64,000 nucleotides of DNA, from assembly GCA_963921425.1 (NCBI GenBank), contig OY992838.1, forward strand, positions 16,731,085 through 16,795,084, read 5' to 3'. This DNA comes from Dryas octopetala (Eukaryota; Streptophyta; Magnoliopsida; Rosales; Rosaceae). Position numbers and translations under genes: made by a program. This document shows positions 10,280 through 22,037 of this stretch, piece after piece. The notes beneath the pieces were generated by a model. That model made no database searches. It had not been told where the DNA came from and saw only the letters and a program-made list of their open reading frames with translations. Position 1 is the stretch's first letter. Each line of letters opens with the position of its first letter.

Positions 10280-13211
10280 CGTAAGACCCCGTATTTTTCA
10301 AAGAATTATTTTAAATATTTTGAATATTTATTTTAAGGATTTTGGGATTTATTTGGAAAATAAAAAGGGTTTTGATTTAATTTTAAATTTTTGTTTTAAA
10401 TTGGGCTTGACCCGAAAGTTGACTTTTAAAATAAATGAGCTTTTGATTTTGACTTTGAGTCCGTTAGATAGATCTCGAGCTCACAATTTCATAGACACGT
10501 AGCACGCGTCGATCCAAGTTATTGTTTGAAAGTTACGAGCTTTTGAAGTAAAGGACAAACTTGTAATTTTTACGAAAATGGTTTAAAAACCCAAAATTTC
10601 AGATTTATATATCACTCTCTCTCTCTCTCTCTCTCTCTCTCGTGTCTCTCTCTTTCTCTCGCCCGTTCAGCACCGCTGCACTGTCACCGGCGCGTGGGTG
10701 CGCGTCTGGCGGCGGATGGGGGCAGACGAAAGCTCCCCGAGCTCGCCTCTCATCCCTCCTCCTTCCTCTGTGCACCGTTTAGCCTAGAAACCCTCCAAAA
10801 ATCAAACCCAGCTCAAGGCCGATCGGGCCTCCGGCGACGACTCATATTTTTCGGCGGATTTGAGGGCGGCGACCACTTAGGCTTTCTTCCCCAGGTCCGG
10901 TGAGTTCAGCCATGCCATTCCCTTGCTCCGGCGACCACCATCGACAGAGAAATGACGCGAAACAAGGCCGAGTCTCCCTGTCGGCGATCTGCATTTTCCG
11001 GTCACGACACGATGCCGGACCACCTGGGTCCTCCTCCCCTATTGACGGCGAGTTCATCCTTGGCCTTCCCTGGCTCCGACGACCTCGCACGGCGGCGGAT
11101 CGAAGATTTTGGGCAGCGGCTGGTCCGGCGGATTTCTGCGATTCCGGCGACATTTGGCGTCGACCCTGGTTTGGGCACCCTCGGCCAGTGTGGATTCTGC
11201 CTTGTGCAGCGGCGACGACGACTCAAACTCGGTGTATTTGGCTTATTCCCTGTCACTTGAACCTATTGAGGTGTACGGGCTTGGGAAATCGCATTCCCGA
11301 TGCCATTATGGTGCTGGATTCGATATCCGAGCATTGGCGCCGTAAAGGGCATTTCGGTCTTTTCGCGTGGTTAAACTGTGAGTGAAACTTATTTGGTTAT
11401 ATTGTTGAGTACCGTAGATGAATTGTCTGCTTTGCGTGATTTGTTGCTTTTTGTTAGTAGGGGCTAAGTGTAGGATTTGAATCATGAGAGTGTAGTGATG
11501 AAGATTTGAGACTAAAGGATTAATTGGGAATTATAGAGATGTTATGACGTTAATTGCTGAATTAGAGAATAAATGTTTATTGTCGAGGTCTATGAGTGAG
11601 GATTAAACAATTATTATACAGTAGACTGTGAGTAGGAATGGCAAACAAGTGAGGGTTCATAAGTAGGAATCAGTTTCGGAAGGGATTCTATATAGCTCGG
11701 GGTAGACTGTGAGTAGATCTTTGGTTTTCGAAATGTTTTGCACATTTTATAATTCAACTATTTTCTTAATTTAATTGAGCATGGATAGTTACAAGAAATG
11801 GTTTTTGGTATTATTTTGGGAAAAATTTATTATTGAATTTTCATCCTTTGGAAAATGATTTTGATCGAGCAACTTTCATGATTTGATAATGGTTTTATTT
11901 TAAGTGGATTTATTGGAAGAATTAAATTTCAGTTTTTATCTGAAAGAGTATTTTTGAGATGCGATTGATTGAGATATTCAAACACAGTTTCAAACCGCCA
12001 TATTAGTACCCCTTCAACAAGTATAAAATTGCTCTGCACTCGCCTAGTGATGACTCGGTGGTGTACGACCAGCACTCGCTTTGCACTTGCCTAGTTGTCG
12101 GTGTACGACCAGCACTCGCTCTACACTTGCTTAGTTGGCGGTGTATGACCAGCATGACATTTTCTCTGCACTTGCCTAGTAGGCGATGTACGACCAACAT
12201 TTGCTCTGCACTTGCCTAGTCGGCGGTGTATGACCAGCATCGCAGCAGGTATAGATTTGCTCTGCACTTGCCTAGAGATGACTCGGCAGTGTATGACCAG
12301 CAATTCCTCAGGTACTAGTGTGGTGTGAGATTTTAGTTTGCAGAGTATTTTGAGAAATGATTTTGCATCAGTAAATATTTTAAATGACAGTTTCAGCAAG
12401 GCATTGCGTATTGTTTTAGATATTTTAACAGTTTTACAGCTTTAGAGTATTATTTGCTTTTTAGAGTTTGATTTACAGTTTTCAGATGATTTAAAAATGG
12501 ATTTGTGAAAAAGTTTTTAAAGCTGGGGGATTTCAAAGAGCGATGTGAGTGAAATTAGTGGGATTTCAAAGAGCAACGTGAGTGAAATTAGATAAATATT
12601 TGTTTGTATTGTGTGTTGTATTGCTTTTGTTGCTAGGACTTGGGCTGGTTAGGACTTGGTTGTATTAGAACTTGGTACAGTTTAGGCTTGAATCTTGAGA
12701 AGGGAAGTGATGGTGATTATGCCTTGAGGTTATTAAATTAAGACGAGAATGATTTGAGGTTGAGGTTAATAGTTGACGATTAGGCAATTGATTTGCAGAA
12801 AAATGATGATGATTATTATTGGTGGAATTTGATGTGAAAATGATGTTATTATGGATTATTTACTGAGTATGGAAATTTAGAAAATTATTGAGGTTAGTTA
12901 ATTAAGTCGTTTCACTCATATGAGCTCTAGTGAGCTTATTGGGTTTGTTGTATAACCAGGTACACCATGAATGTGGTGTAGGGTTTGTGTTTTGCAGGTT
13001 AAGCAGGTTGAGGAGATAGCGAGGAGAAGTCGAGGCAGTGGGACTCATTTTATTATGATTTAACTGATTTTATACAGTGATTTTACATAAATGTTTTATT
13101 TGAAAGAAATTTATTTATTATATTTATGTGCATGGCTCAAAGGAAAGTGAAAACAGATTTACAAGATTGATGTTTCAGTGTTTTTATGGGCTCGAGGTTC
13201 GGGGCGTTACA
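10280..13211 (+). mobile_element. Solo LTR, family 1, plus strand (2932 bp)
   Basis: It starts cgtaagaccccg (expected tgtaag..., first base changed) and ends ggggcgttaca. A perfect 5-bp duplication ccggc lies at 10275-10279 and 13212-13216. LTR landmarks in order: the ttgacccgaaagttgac phrase (about 10407), acacgtagcacgcg (about 10494), a CT tract (10613-10640), a GC-rich section (10660-11350), a tandem array (12030-12310), and the terminal inverted TGTAA/TTACA. There is no internal region, so it is a solo LTR. It interrupts the family 2 LTR of 6409-15013. Open frames in the GC-rich section overlap in several frames on both strands and are not credible genes. Confidence 0.9.
12030..12310 (+). 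repeat. Six-unit tandem array in LTR
   Basis: The word gtgta(c/t)gaccag or a one-base variant recurs at 12061, 12101, 12141, about 12185, 12226 and 12289. Each is followed by gcac or gcat and preceded by tctgcacttgcctagt-like sequence. Spacing is about 40, 40, 44, 41 and 63 bp. Related words occur in the other LTR families in this window at the equivalent position. Confidence 0.85.
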
Positions 13212-15013
13212 CCGGCCACTTCAACAGCTATTTTTTGCTATCTAGGTATGAATCTTGATTTCCTTGTCATATTCTTTGTTTTTGTGTGGTTGGATTGACC
13301 CAAATCTTGATGGAAATGGAAACCCCAATTTGGGTCTCACGACCATCGTGAGTTTTGTTGTGGGTGGTGGCAAGTGAGACATGTTTTCTATGTTGTTTTG
13401 AACCTCCCAGCCTCTTTGATGAATTTTTTGGACTCCTTGAACTAGAAGCCTAAATTGTTGTTAAGGATTTTTGGAAAAATTGGTCCATGTAGCCAGCGTG
13501 CGTGGTGGCTGACCTTTTTCTCGGTCGTTTTCCGGCCATGCCGTCATATATGTGAAACTCTGGAAATAATTATGACATGTTGTGATTGTGGGCAGGTTGC
13601 AATGGCTCAGAAACGCTCACTCGGGAGCTGTTCATGTGTCAAATTCCAAAATCAATGTGAATTTTGGATGGTATTTATCAGTGGACAATCCCCGATTGAG
13701 GTACACGCTGACTGTAGATATTGGTTTGAGTTGTGTTGACCGGATGGGATTTGTTATGGAAAACAAAACTCAGACCCCCATTCAATTAGGAGGACATATC
13801 GGTTATTTTACCTCTATACTCGAAATTCGTATAATTAACTTTCCAAATTATTAAAGTGGGCGTGTTTTTATACTAGGTTGATGAAGCTTCATTTCTCGGC
13901 TACATTTAGTGGCGGACGAGTGTTGAATTGTGAGATGGGAACGAATTTCCGAAAAGGGTTGAGCATGGCTTGGTTAAAACAGTAAGTGGATTTTGTTTTA
14001 TGAACGTTTTTATAAATTCATGAATTTATTCATATTTATTATTTTGAGCTTTGATTGAGTAATAACATTTGTGAATTGGACTTGGATTTTGAAAGTGTTT
14101 AATAAATTTCATGTTTTAATCCATATTCATATCTTGGGTTTTAATTTATTTAAGTTTTGATTTATTTATCTTGAGTAGTTTTATTGTTTATATTTTTTTT
14201 TTTCGGACTTTTGAGTATTTATTTGGAACGAAAGAAGTTTGAAGATATTGGTTCCAGTTTCAGATGTTTTTATTATTACTTCAAGGTTGATTTCCAGCAT
14301 GAAAATTTAGTTTTGAGCATGATATCTTTGAAAAACTAAATTTTCAGTTGAATGATTTCTTTATAAGATGCATGTATATGATGATTATTTATTTATTTTG
14401 CATTGCATCGTTTCGAGATTTCTCTATACTTCATATTTTTTAGATTTCCTATATAGTAGGAAAGATTTACTGATTTTGAGATGATATTCATAAATGGTTT
14501 TATGAAAGGAGTTTTAAAACTAGGGGCTTTCAAACAGAATGAGCTCAAAGAGAATGAACAATTTTTATAAAATGATTTTAAAAGGAAAGGTTTTAAAGTT
14601 TATTTTTGTTCACTCACTAAGATTATTCACATGTTTTGGTTTTAACATTCCCCTAAGTATTAAAGATCACGGAGGTCGGATCGTACTACGTCGAGGAATT
14701 CGAGTTCCCCCATCCCCAACTTATTTTTATTTTGGGATCGAGGTTTCTCTCATGATTGTTATAATGAGTTTTGATTGTAAATATGATTAGATATGCTCTA
14801 ATTAGAGTTGGTTTTCCTTGGTGTGGGTCTGAGACCCTTATTTGGATTGTAGTTGGGGTGACTGAAGTAATATAGAAATATATTCCATATTTGACAAGTT
14901 TGGGATAGTCAAATTTTTGGCAAAAGCTAATTGAAAGATAGAATGAACGGAAAGTTTTTGGGATTTCCACAAGATCATTCGTTTTAGGATGGAATCTGGG
15001 GACGGTCATGTCA

Positions 15014-15529
15014 CATAAAATGAAAAAGCTCAATTAAAAAAATATGGAGATAAATCAAGAATAATTAATTATTCATACACAGTTGTCAAATTCCTATTTA
15101 GCTCAAGTTGAAGCTTTGCTCCAAATACCACTAACTAACAAATTGATTTTATAATTAAGAAAACCGGTTGAAAATATTTACCAAACTTGTTTCTGAATCC
15201 ATAATAATTTAAATGAAAAAAATCAACAAAATCTAAACGTATAATATATCTTTTAAATTAAAAAATCAACAAAATTTAAAATGTATATGCACATTTTAAG
15301 TATCATATGCATTTTGAAATCAGCAAAAAATAAAAATAAAAACAGCATTTTAAAAGCTTGAAGTGTTAAGGACTTTGGATGCTTTGACTTGCAGCTATCT
15401 AACGGAGGCTAAACATATGATGGGACTCCTGCAAGTGGAGACTCAAGACTTGTGCAGTATCAACAAAATTTCACCCAAGATTTGCCTTGTCTACTAGGTC
15501 TAGCCCTCACATTAATTAATTTATTTTTT
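15014..15529. other. Intergenic
   Basis: AT-rich sequence to the right of the nested LTR cluster. No gene or repeat is recognised. Confidence 0.4.
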
Positions 15530-15835
15530 GGCCAAAGTTCACTTTTAGTTTCTATAGTTTGACTTAGGTTTCACTTTCGTCCCTTTAGTTTCAATTGTTC
15601 TGATTTTGGTTCTGTAGTTTACAAATTATTGCAATTCAATGACACATTAAGATTTTTATCCATTAATTCATTAAATTAGTCATTAAATCACTAACGGTAG
15701 GTAAAGTACATTACCAAAATCATCCTTGAATTGCAATGATTTGTAAACTACAGGACCAAAATCATAACGATTGAAACTACATGGACCAAAGTGAAACTTA
15801 GCTCAAACTACAGGGACCAAAAGTGAACTTTAGCC
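15530..15835. mobile_element. Mutator-type MITE, 306 bp
   Basis: The left end GGCCAAAGTTCACTTTT and the reverse complement of the right end GGCTAAAGTTCACTTTT begin inverted repeats of about 120 bp. The flanking 9-mer ttatttttt is identical on both sides (15521-15529 and 15836-15844). Long inverted repeats with a 9-bp duplication indicate a Mutator-like (MULE) non-autonomous element. The duplication is A/T-only, so part of the match could be chance, but the arms themselves are clear. No coding capacity. Confidence 0.85.
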
Positions 15836-15963
15836 TTATTTTTTTTACTAGTAAACTCTAAAATTTCTATTTTATTGGTAAGAATTTAACAATTGATACG
15901 TTTGTTCAAGGGCACATTAATAATTTAATTGTTTGGAAGAATATTAAATTGCTGCCAGTTATA

Positions 15964-17830
15964 TGACATGACCGCCTCCGAATTCCACCCTGAAACCCGA
16001 AGGTCCTGTGGGATCCAAAATCAAGGAAAATTCTACTGAAAATTTGGCAAAACCTCCCCTGAAAATGGATTAACCCATAATTTATAAACATATAAAAGCA
16101 CTTCTATGTCATTCAGCCACCTCTACCACATACCAAAACAATAAGTTCTCATTCATCAGAGCATAGAAAATTCAGAGCATAACTAAATTTTCATTACACT
16201 ATAAAGTTAACTCCTCAACCTAAGAAAAAATGATGCCGAAGATCTGAAAGTCCTGCCTCGACGTGGTACGGCCCAACCTCAGCAATCTATAACACCTGGG
16301 GGGAAAATGTTATCAACAAAAATAAAGAAAACGTGAGATAACTCTCAGTGAGTGGACAAAATAAATAAACAAATCATTAAGTTATTCATCATTTCAAATT
16401 CCTTTAAAATCAAATCTCCACTAAGACTTCACATCACTCTTTGAAATCCCCTAGTTTTAAAACCAACTTGCAATCTTTAAGGAAGTCATAAACCATTTAA
16501 ACTCCAGAAATTTAAGTAAATCAAAATATAACTTTTCAATAAACAACCTTCTAAAATAAAAAGTCATAAAAACATTGTACGGAAATCTTGATAAAACTCA
16601 AAAAAGAAATTCTCAATCAAACCCATATTTAAGAACTCCTGAAAATAACAATTAAATCCCACCATGCATATACCCTGAAATAACCTGGCCATACACCTGT
16701 GCGAAATTACAGGCAAGCAATTTCCTGGCCATACACACGCGTGGAGTAAAATCCAACACGTGCAGGCTATCCTGGCCATACACACGTGTGGAGTAAAATC
16801 CAACACGTGTAGGCAATCTTGGTCGTACGTGCACGCAGAGCGGCCCCCAAAGGGCGAAGCATCGCAACACACGGCCCAAAGCCTATATGTGTGCTGTGAT
16901 GGGTTCCAAAGACCTATTCAATCCGATAACCTGGAGGGTACTGCAAGGGTGGTTTGAAAACCATTTTTCCATAACCCAAATAATAGATCCTTTTTCTATC
17001 GAAAATAAATATCATGGTACTTTCCCAAAAGAAACTTTAAATCTATAAGCCAACATACGAAATTCGAATCAAATTCAATATACAGAGATCAAAATAATAA
17101 CAAAACTGAAATATTAAATGAACCTTGTAAATAAAATGAGAAACCAAATTTCCTTTCCCAAAGCCCACCAACTCATTAAAACTAACATGTAAATATATGG
17201 TTAAAAACTTATTTATGAACACATTTGAAATTCGAAAACCATCACCATTGATCAAATCCCAAATCAATTCAAGATATTATGCATAATAGAATTAATTTAT
17301 AAGATGTGCAAACAATTCGGAAAACAAAAGTCCACTCACAGTTTAATCGATCAATGTCTAATCCTTTATGGAAATACGTTCCCATTTCACGATCCCTTAT
17401 TGTTCGTCACTAGAAATAGCCAAAAGACGAAGCTCCATCCACCTAACAAAAAAGTACCACTAACTTTAATAGTCAAGAATACGAGTGTCGATTGAAATTG
17501 AATGAAGAAAAATCTAAGTGCCCCTATGACTTGTCTGAAAGTCTAGAGTTTGTCCCAAGTTAACTTAATTGAATACCAAACAAACGCGATTACTAAGCCA
17601 CTCAATTATCAATACAACTCCAAGATTAATGTAAGCGATATAAACAAATCATCACCAAGTAATTATTTAAACCACCTTGTTAATTCGATTTCACGTTCGG
17701 CAACTGACCAATCACATAATCGAGCTTTCCAAACATCCTAAATTCACAAATAACCACCAATAGCAAACTATCAACCTAACTCCAAATCAATACACACCAA
17801 AACTCACCAAAAACACAACGGAGCCTAAAT
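15964..17830 (-). mobile_element. Truncated Ty3-type LTR, family 2, minus strand
   Basis: On the + strand it opens tgacatgaccgcctccgaat, the reverse complement of the family 2 LTR end. Reading on, it shows in reverse order the tandem array (about 16680-16830), the sequence around acctggagggtactgc (about 16929), and the gtccactcacagttt phrase (about 17329). The expected LTR start (reverse complement of tgtaacaaccc) is not found before the gag-bearing sequence at 18053, so the 5' part is missing. The right limit is approximate. Confidence 0.7.
16680..16830 (-). repeat. Tandem array inside LTR (minus)
   Basis: Repeated words ctggccatacacacg(c/t)gtgg and aaatccaacacgtg occur at about 45-55 bp spacing. 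This is the reverse complement of the gtgtatggccaggat repeats at 27380-27500 in the plus-strand solo LTR. Confidence 0.75.
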
Positions 17831-18052
17831 TTTGTCTCTGAGAGTCCCGGGGAAGCTGGTTGGTGCGAAAACTATTCAACCCGCCACCACGAGTGGCAAA
17901 AATCAGAGGTGGCAGGGGCAGCCTGACCTGGAAATTACCCAATTTCAACTCCAATTAATCCTAATTGCACAATGGAACCTTCAATTGCACAATAACAACT
18001 CGAATTCAAGTCTAATTTCAAGAAATTTGAAATAGGTTTTCTTATAGGTATT

Positions 18053-19156
18053 ATGCCTCCTCGACGACGTGGCCGACCACTGGGGACCCACCATAGGGTA
18101 GCAGAAGGTGTCGATGAGACGACACAGGGTTTCGAGCAATCTATTGATAGGCTAGTCGAGGCAGTGACTACTGCTGTTCACACCAGGGCTTTTCCCGAGG
18201 GGGAATATAGCATTGAGCGTGCCCGTAAGCTCGGGGCCTCAAATTTTTCAAGTACTTCGGATCCCAGTGTAGTTAACGAGTGGATGATACAACTCGAGAG
18301 GATCTTTGAGGTTATGGGATGCCCCGATGACCGGAAGTTAGTCTTGGCTACTTTCTTGCTAGTGGGTGACGCTTATCATTGGTGGGACTCCGAGCGTTTA
18401 GGACTCACCGTGGCGGAGGTCACTTGGGACAGATTTAGGAGAGTCTTTTATGAGAAGTACTATCAGCGGGTTTATTGTGATGAGAAGAGGGCCGAATTCC
18501 TGAGGCTTAGACAGGGATCTATGTCAGTAGCAGAGTATGAGAGGAAATTCACTGAGCTTTCCAGGTTTTGCCCAGCACTTGTGGCAGACGAGGCAGATAG
18601 ATGCTCGAGATTTGAGGAAGGTCTGAGAGACTTCATCCGCACGGTGGTTACTGCAGCTAACCACTCCATCTTTAGTTCATTGCGGGATGCTGCCATGAGG
18701 GTGGAGAGATCTTTAGCGGAGCGGAATAGGAGTGAGGCGAGACGTCGCCCTCACCAAAGTACTTTTGTGGGTGGCCCTAGTCAGGGACCATCTAAGAGAG
18801 GCAGCTTCAGCTCTAGTTCTTCTGGAAGTGGAGGATTCAGAGGTTACAGACAGAGTTCTGGTGGCAGTGGAGGATCTGGGTACAGTCAGAGCTTGAGTCA
18901 TCCTTCAGGGGGTAGTTCAGCCCCAAACAGAGAACTTTTGGGTAGACATCAGAGTCAGACTAGTGGGAGTTCACATGCTCCATGTCGCAGTTGTGGTAGA
19001 TTTCATAGTGGGCCTTGTCAAAGGGGTAGTGCTGGTTGTTATCAGTGCAGACAGATGGGCCATATTCGGAGGGATTGTCCGATGTCACGACAGGGCGATG
19101 GGAGAACTTCAGGGCCAGCCATTTATCAGGGACAGACTTTTGGGGCACAGAGTTAG
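18053..19156 (+). pseudogene. Ty3/gypsy gag polyprotein (decayed element)
   Basis: This frame of 367 codons encodes a retrotransposon Gag protein, which packages element RNA into cytoplasmic virus-like particles. After a basic N-terminus (MPPRRRGRP), residues about 85-190 match the retrotransposon gag domain, including YHWWDSERLG and FYEKYY. A Ser/Gly-rich linker follows, and then a zinc knuckle C-X2-C-X4-H-X4-C (CYQCRQMGHIRRDC) near residue 333. The frame ends in TAG at 19154-19156, where the protein pattern clearly continues (19157-19400). A second in-frame TGA occurs near 19253. Reverse transcriptase, RNase H and integrase are absent, so the element is internally deleted. The gag type resembles chromovirus (Tekay-like) elements; clade placement is tentative. 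Confidence 0.88.
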
Positions 19157-19440
19157 GGTCAGGGAGCCGTTCAGACTGGGGGTGCCACGTCTAGTAGTGG
19201 CGCTCAGTCTAGTCATGCTGGCAGAGGCGGAGGACAGCAGAGGAGACAGCCATGACGCCTTAGAGCCCAGGGCAGAGTCTTCGCCATGACGCAGCAAGAC
19301 GCTTTGGCTTCGCCGGATGTCATCATGGGTACGTTATCGATCTTTGGGCATAATGCAATATTTTTGATAGACTCTGGGATACACACACACTCTTGCGTGT
19401 CACGTATTATTGTTTTGATTGTCGATAAGAGATAAACTTT
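19157..19440 (+). pseudogene. Gag C-terminus and retropepsin start of the same element
   Basis: Translation in the gag frame continues past the TAG as a Gly/Gln-rich tail, then the phrase GRVFAMTQQDA typical of the gag-protease junction of Ty3 elements, then FLIDSG, the aspartic protease active-site triad region (DSG). The frame is lost shortly after CVSR, near 19410. The remainder of pol is missing. Confidence 0.75.
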
Positions 19441-19783
19441 CTCGATTTATGGGTTAGAGTGGTTTTCAAATGATTTAAAGGTTTTAAATGGATTTATTTC
19501 ATAATGATTTTATCCCTGAAAACTTTATCTAGGGTTTGGCGTTTCTATCACATTTTCAAGTTTTTATTTTGAGGCTTACTTAATTTATTTAGGTTCGTTA
19601 TGGAGCGATTTCCTGAGTTTAAATATCCATGGTTTTCTCGAACGGAAGGAAATACCAAAATTCACACATATTTTAACTTATGGTTGCTGAAAGGAGGTTT
19701 GATTTGATGGGTGATAAGAAGTTTGCAACTACAATTCACTTAAATTAAAATTTTCTACTAAATTTCGAGGACGAAATTTTTTT

Positions 19784-19795
19784 AAGGGGGGAAGG
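19784..19795 (+). other. Polypurine tract
   Basis: aaggggggaagg lies 1 bp upstream of the LTR start tgttacaaccc at 19797. It follows the phrase aatttcgaggacgaaatttt, which commonly closes the pol frame of plant Ty3 elements. This primes plus-strand DNA synthesis and confirms that the LTR at 19797 is a 3' LTR on the plus strand. Confidence 0.85.
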
Positions 19796-19796
19796 T

Positions 19797-22037
19797 TGTT
19801 ACAACCCGACCCAAATTTTCACTAAAAATTTAATTTTTATTTAACTATGTTTTTAAGAGGTTTATAAAAGATGTTGGATTGTATTTTAAAGATTTTGAGA
19901 TTTATTTGGAAAATAAAAAGGGTTTTGATTTAAAGTTTTGATTTATTTATTTTTTGTTTTAATTTAAGCTTGACCCAAAGTTGACTTTTAAAATAAATGG
20001 GTTTTCGATTTTGACTTTGGGTCCGTTAGATAGGTTTCGATTCCACGATTTCATAGACACGTAGCACGCGTCATTTCGAGTTACGGTTTGAAAGATACGG
20101 ACATGTGAAGTGAGGGGCAATTTTGTAAATTTATAAAAGTGGGTTTTAAATACCCAAAATCAAAAAAAATTTCTGATTTTTTTCTCTCTAGAATTTTCTA
20201 GTGACTTCTCTCTCTCCCTTTTAATTTCTCTTTTCTCTCCCCCGCACTCTCTCTTTCTCTGTTTTCTCTTCCCCGCACCCCTCCCCTGCGCGCACCAACC
20301 AGCCACTACCATTCACCATCGCCGGCCACCCCTGCGGGCCTCTGCCTCCGGCGAGCACCCCCCAGGCGCCGACGACCACTCCCCGCCACTCCCTTCAGCA
20401 ACCAACACTCACTCGCGCAGGAAACAAGCCAGAAAATCCCCAGTCGCCGCCCCTCTCTTTGCCCAGCCATTTCCAGCCACTTGAGATCAGCGGCGTGCCT
20501 TCCCGACGCCAGCCAGCTCGCCGACTCTTCCTCCAGCCAGCCAGCCCCCCTGCACGCTGGTTTTGCTCGGAAAAGCCACACAGACCTGCCGGCCTTCCCC
20601 TCCATTTTTAGTCAGATTTTCACCTCAATCTTCGAGTTTTTAGGCGAGACGACCGGGGTTCGTGACGATCCGGCGGAGGATTGAAGTTAGATTTTCTCAC
20701 TGTGAGTGGACCTTGAATTTTAATAATTTATGTTTTTATGTGGTTTCAATTTCTTTAGCTTAACTTGAATTCATTTTGAGTTTTAAATTTTAAATGTCTA
20801 TCAAATAATCATTTATATTAACTAAATACACTTATCTTGGATTTCATAAATTTCACGATCAAGAAATATTTTAGCGTGCTTTCATAAATAAATTTATATT
20901 AAAAGTATGTACTATGATTTGGAATGGCGTATTTAATTTCAACTTGATTATGGAAAGATCGTTTATATTTCGTATTCTTCGTCTCAATGTTTATTTATAT
21001 TTGTTATGGGATATTACAATTTAAAGAAATGTATTTTGATGAGTTTGGTTTTGTTAAGAAGAGTTTTGGAAGAAAAATGAAAGGATTTGAGATTTGGATT
21101 ATGTGTTGATGTGTTATTGATTTTCAAACCAACCACTTCAGTGCCCTTCCAGGTTATCAGATTAGATAGGTCTTTGGGACCCATTGCGGCACACACATAG
21201 GCTTTGGGCCGTGTGTCGTGATGCTTGACCCTTTTTGGGGGTGGCTCTGCGTGCACGTACGACAGAATTTCCGGCTCTGCATGCGTATGGCAGATTCTCG
21301 GCTCTGCGCATGTATGACAGATTTTCCAGGTAACTGACTTGGTGTGTTGTATTATATATGTATTATACGGTTTTATGGTGATAATTTATTTACTAAATTT
21401 TAAATATTTGAACTCTATTTGATAAATAGTTTATACTTTTATTTGGTTATTAAATTATGAAAATAATTTTGAACAAGTTTCTGAAAGTGTTTTAAAAACT
21501 GGGGGATTTCAAAGGACATCGTAAGGTTTTAGAGTTAAACGTGTGTAAAAAGGTTTTTCTGAAAAGATATTAAATCTTTGATTTTCATTTCCATTTAACT
21601 GTCCACTCACTGAGCCTATCTCACCGTTTTCTTGTTTTGTCTTAAATTGTCCCCCAGGTAGTAGCTTTGGTGGAGGTCGAGCCATACACGTCGAGGCATA
21701 GCATCCATTTTCCATTCCCGGATCTTGTAGGCATCACTTCCATTTTGTGGAAGTTTCTTTTTTTTGAATTGTAAAAATTCCTTGTAATATAATAGAGGCT
21801 CTGATAACCACTTTAAATATTAAGTTGGTTTCTTTGTGAAACTGTTGGGTCTGAGACCCTTTTTGGTTGTGGTAGAGGTGGTTGCTGTTTAGAAGTGCTT
21901 TTTAACAGGTTTGAAATTTCTGGATTAGTCCATTTTCAGGGGAGGTTCTGCCGAATTTTTAGTAGGATTTTCCTTGAATTTGGATTCCCACAAGACCTCT
22001 TCGGGTTTTAGGGTGGAATTCGGGGGCGGTCCTGTCA
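19797..22037 (+). mobile_element. 3' LTR of the gag-bearing Ty3 element, family 2
   Basis: It starts tgttacaacccgaccc after a polypurine tract and ends gggggcggtcctgtca at 22037 (2241 bp). Landmarks in LTR order: ttgacccaaagttgac (about 19970), acacgtagcacgcg (about 20055), a CT-rich tract (20200-20290), a GC-rich section (20290-20660), tctcactgtgagtgg (about 20694), a short tandem array (21240-21330), and a ggtagtagctttggtggagg phrase (about 21656). It shares these with the copy at 25326-28239. No matching 5' LTR upstream of gag is present in the same orientation. Confidence 0.85.

Larger units (their letters stand above)
6409..15013 (+). mobile_element. Solo LTR (Ty3/gypsy family 2) split by two nested solo LTRs
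   Basis: The left end is tgtaacaaccc at 6409, and the right end is ...ggggacggtcatgtca at 15013, matching the start and end of the solo LTR at 25326-28239. Flanking 5-mers are gataa (6404-6408) and cataa (15014-15018), four of five identical. Removing the two insertions inside it (6679-9525 and 10280-13211, each with one 5-bp duplication) leaves about 2816 bp, close to the 2914 bp of the uninterrupted copy. The pieces 6409-6678, 9526-10279 and 13217-15013 read in LTR order. No internal region or second LTR is present, so it is a solo LTR left by recombination. Confidence 0.82.

Noticed and set aside
10694-11385. Several overlapping open frames of 70-160 codons
   Set aside because: They lie in the GC-rich part of a solo LTR, are open in several frames on both strands, and show no domain; GC richness alone explains the lack of stops.
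12030-12310. CRISPR-like array
   Set aside because: Units are contiguous with degenerate repeats and no unique spacers, lie inside a plant LTR, and the sequence is eukaryotic.
16564-16957. Cys/His-containing open frames (repeats of a Val-Tyr-Gly-Gln type) on both strands
   Set aside because: They are translations of the tandem array inside an LTR; periodicity comes from the DNA repeat, not from a protein family.
20306-20684. Open frames of 67-99 codons on both strands
   Set aside because: GC-rich LTR section again, homologous in position to the two cases above.
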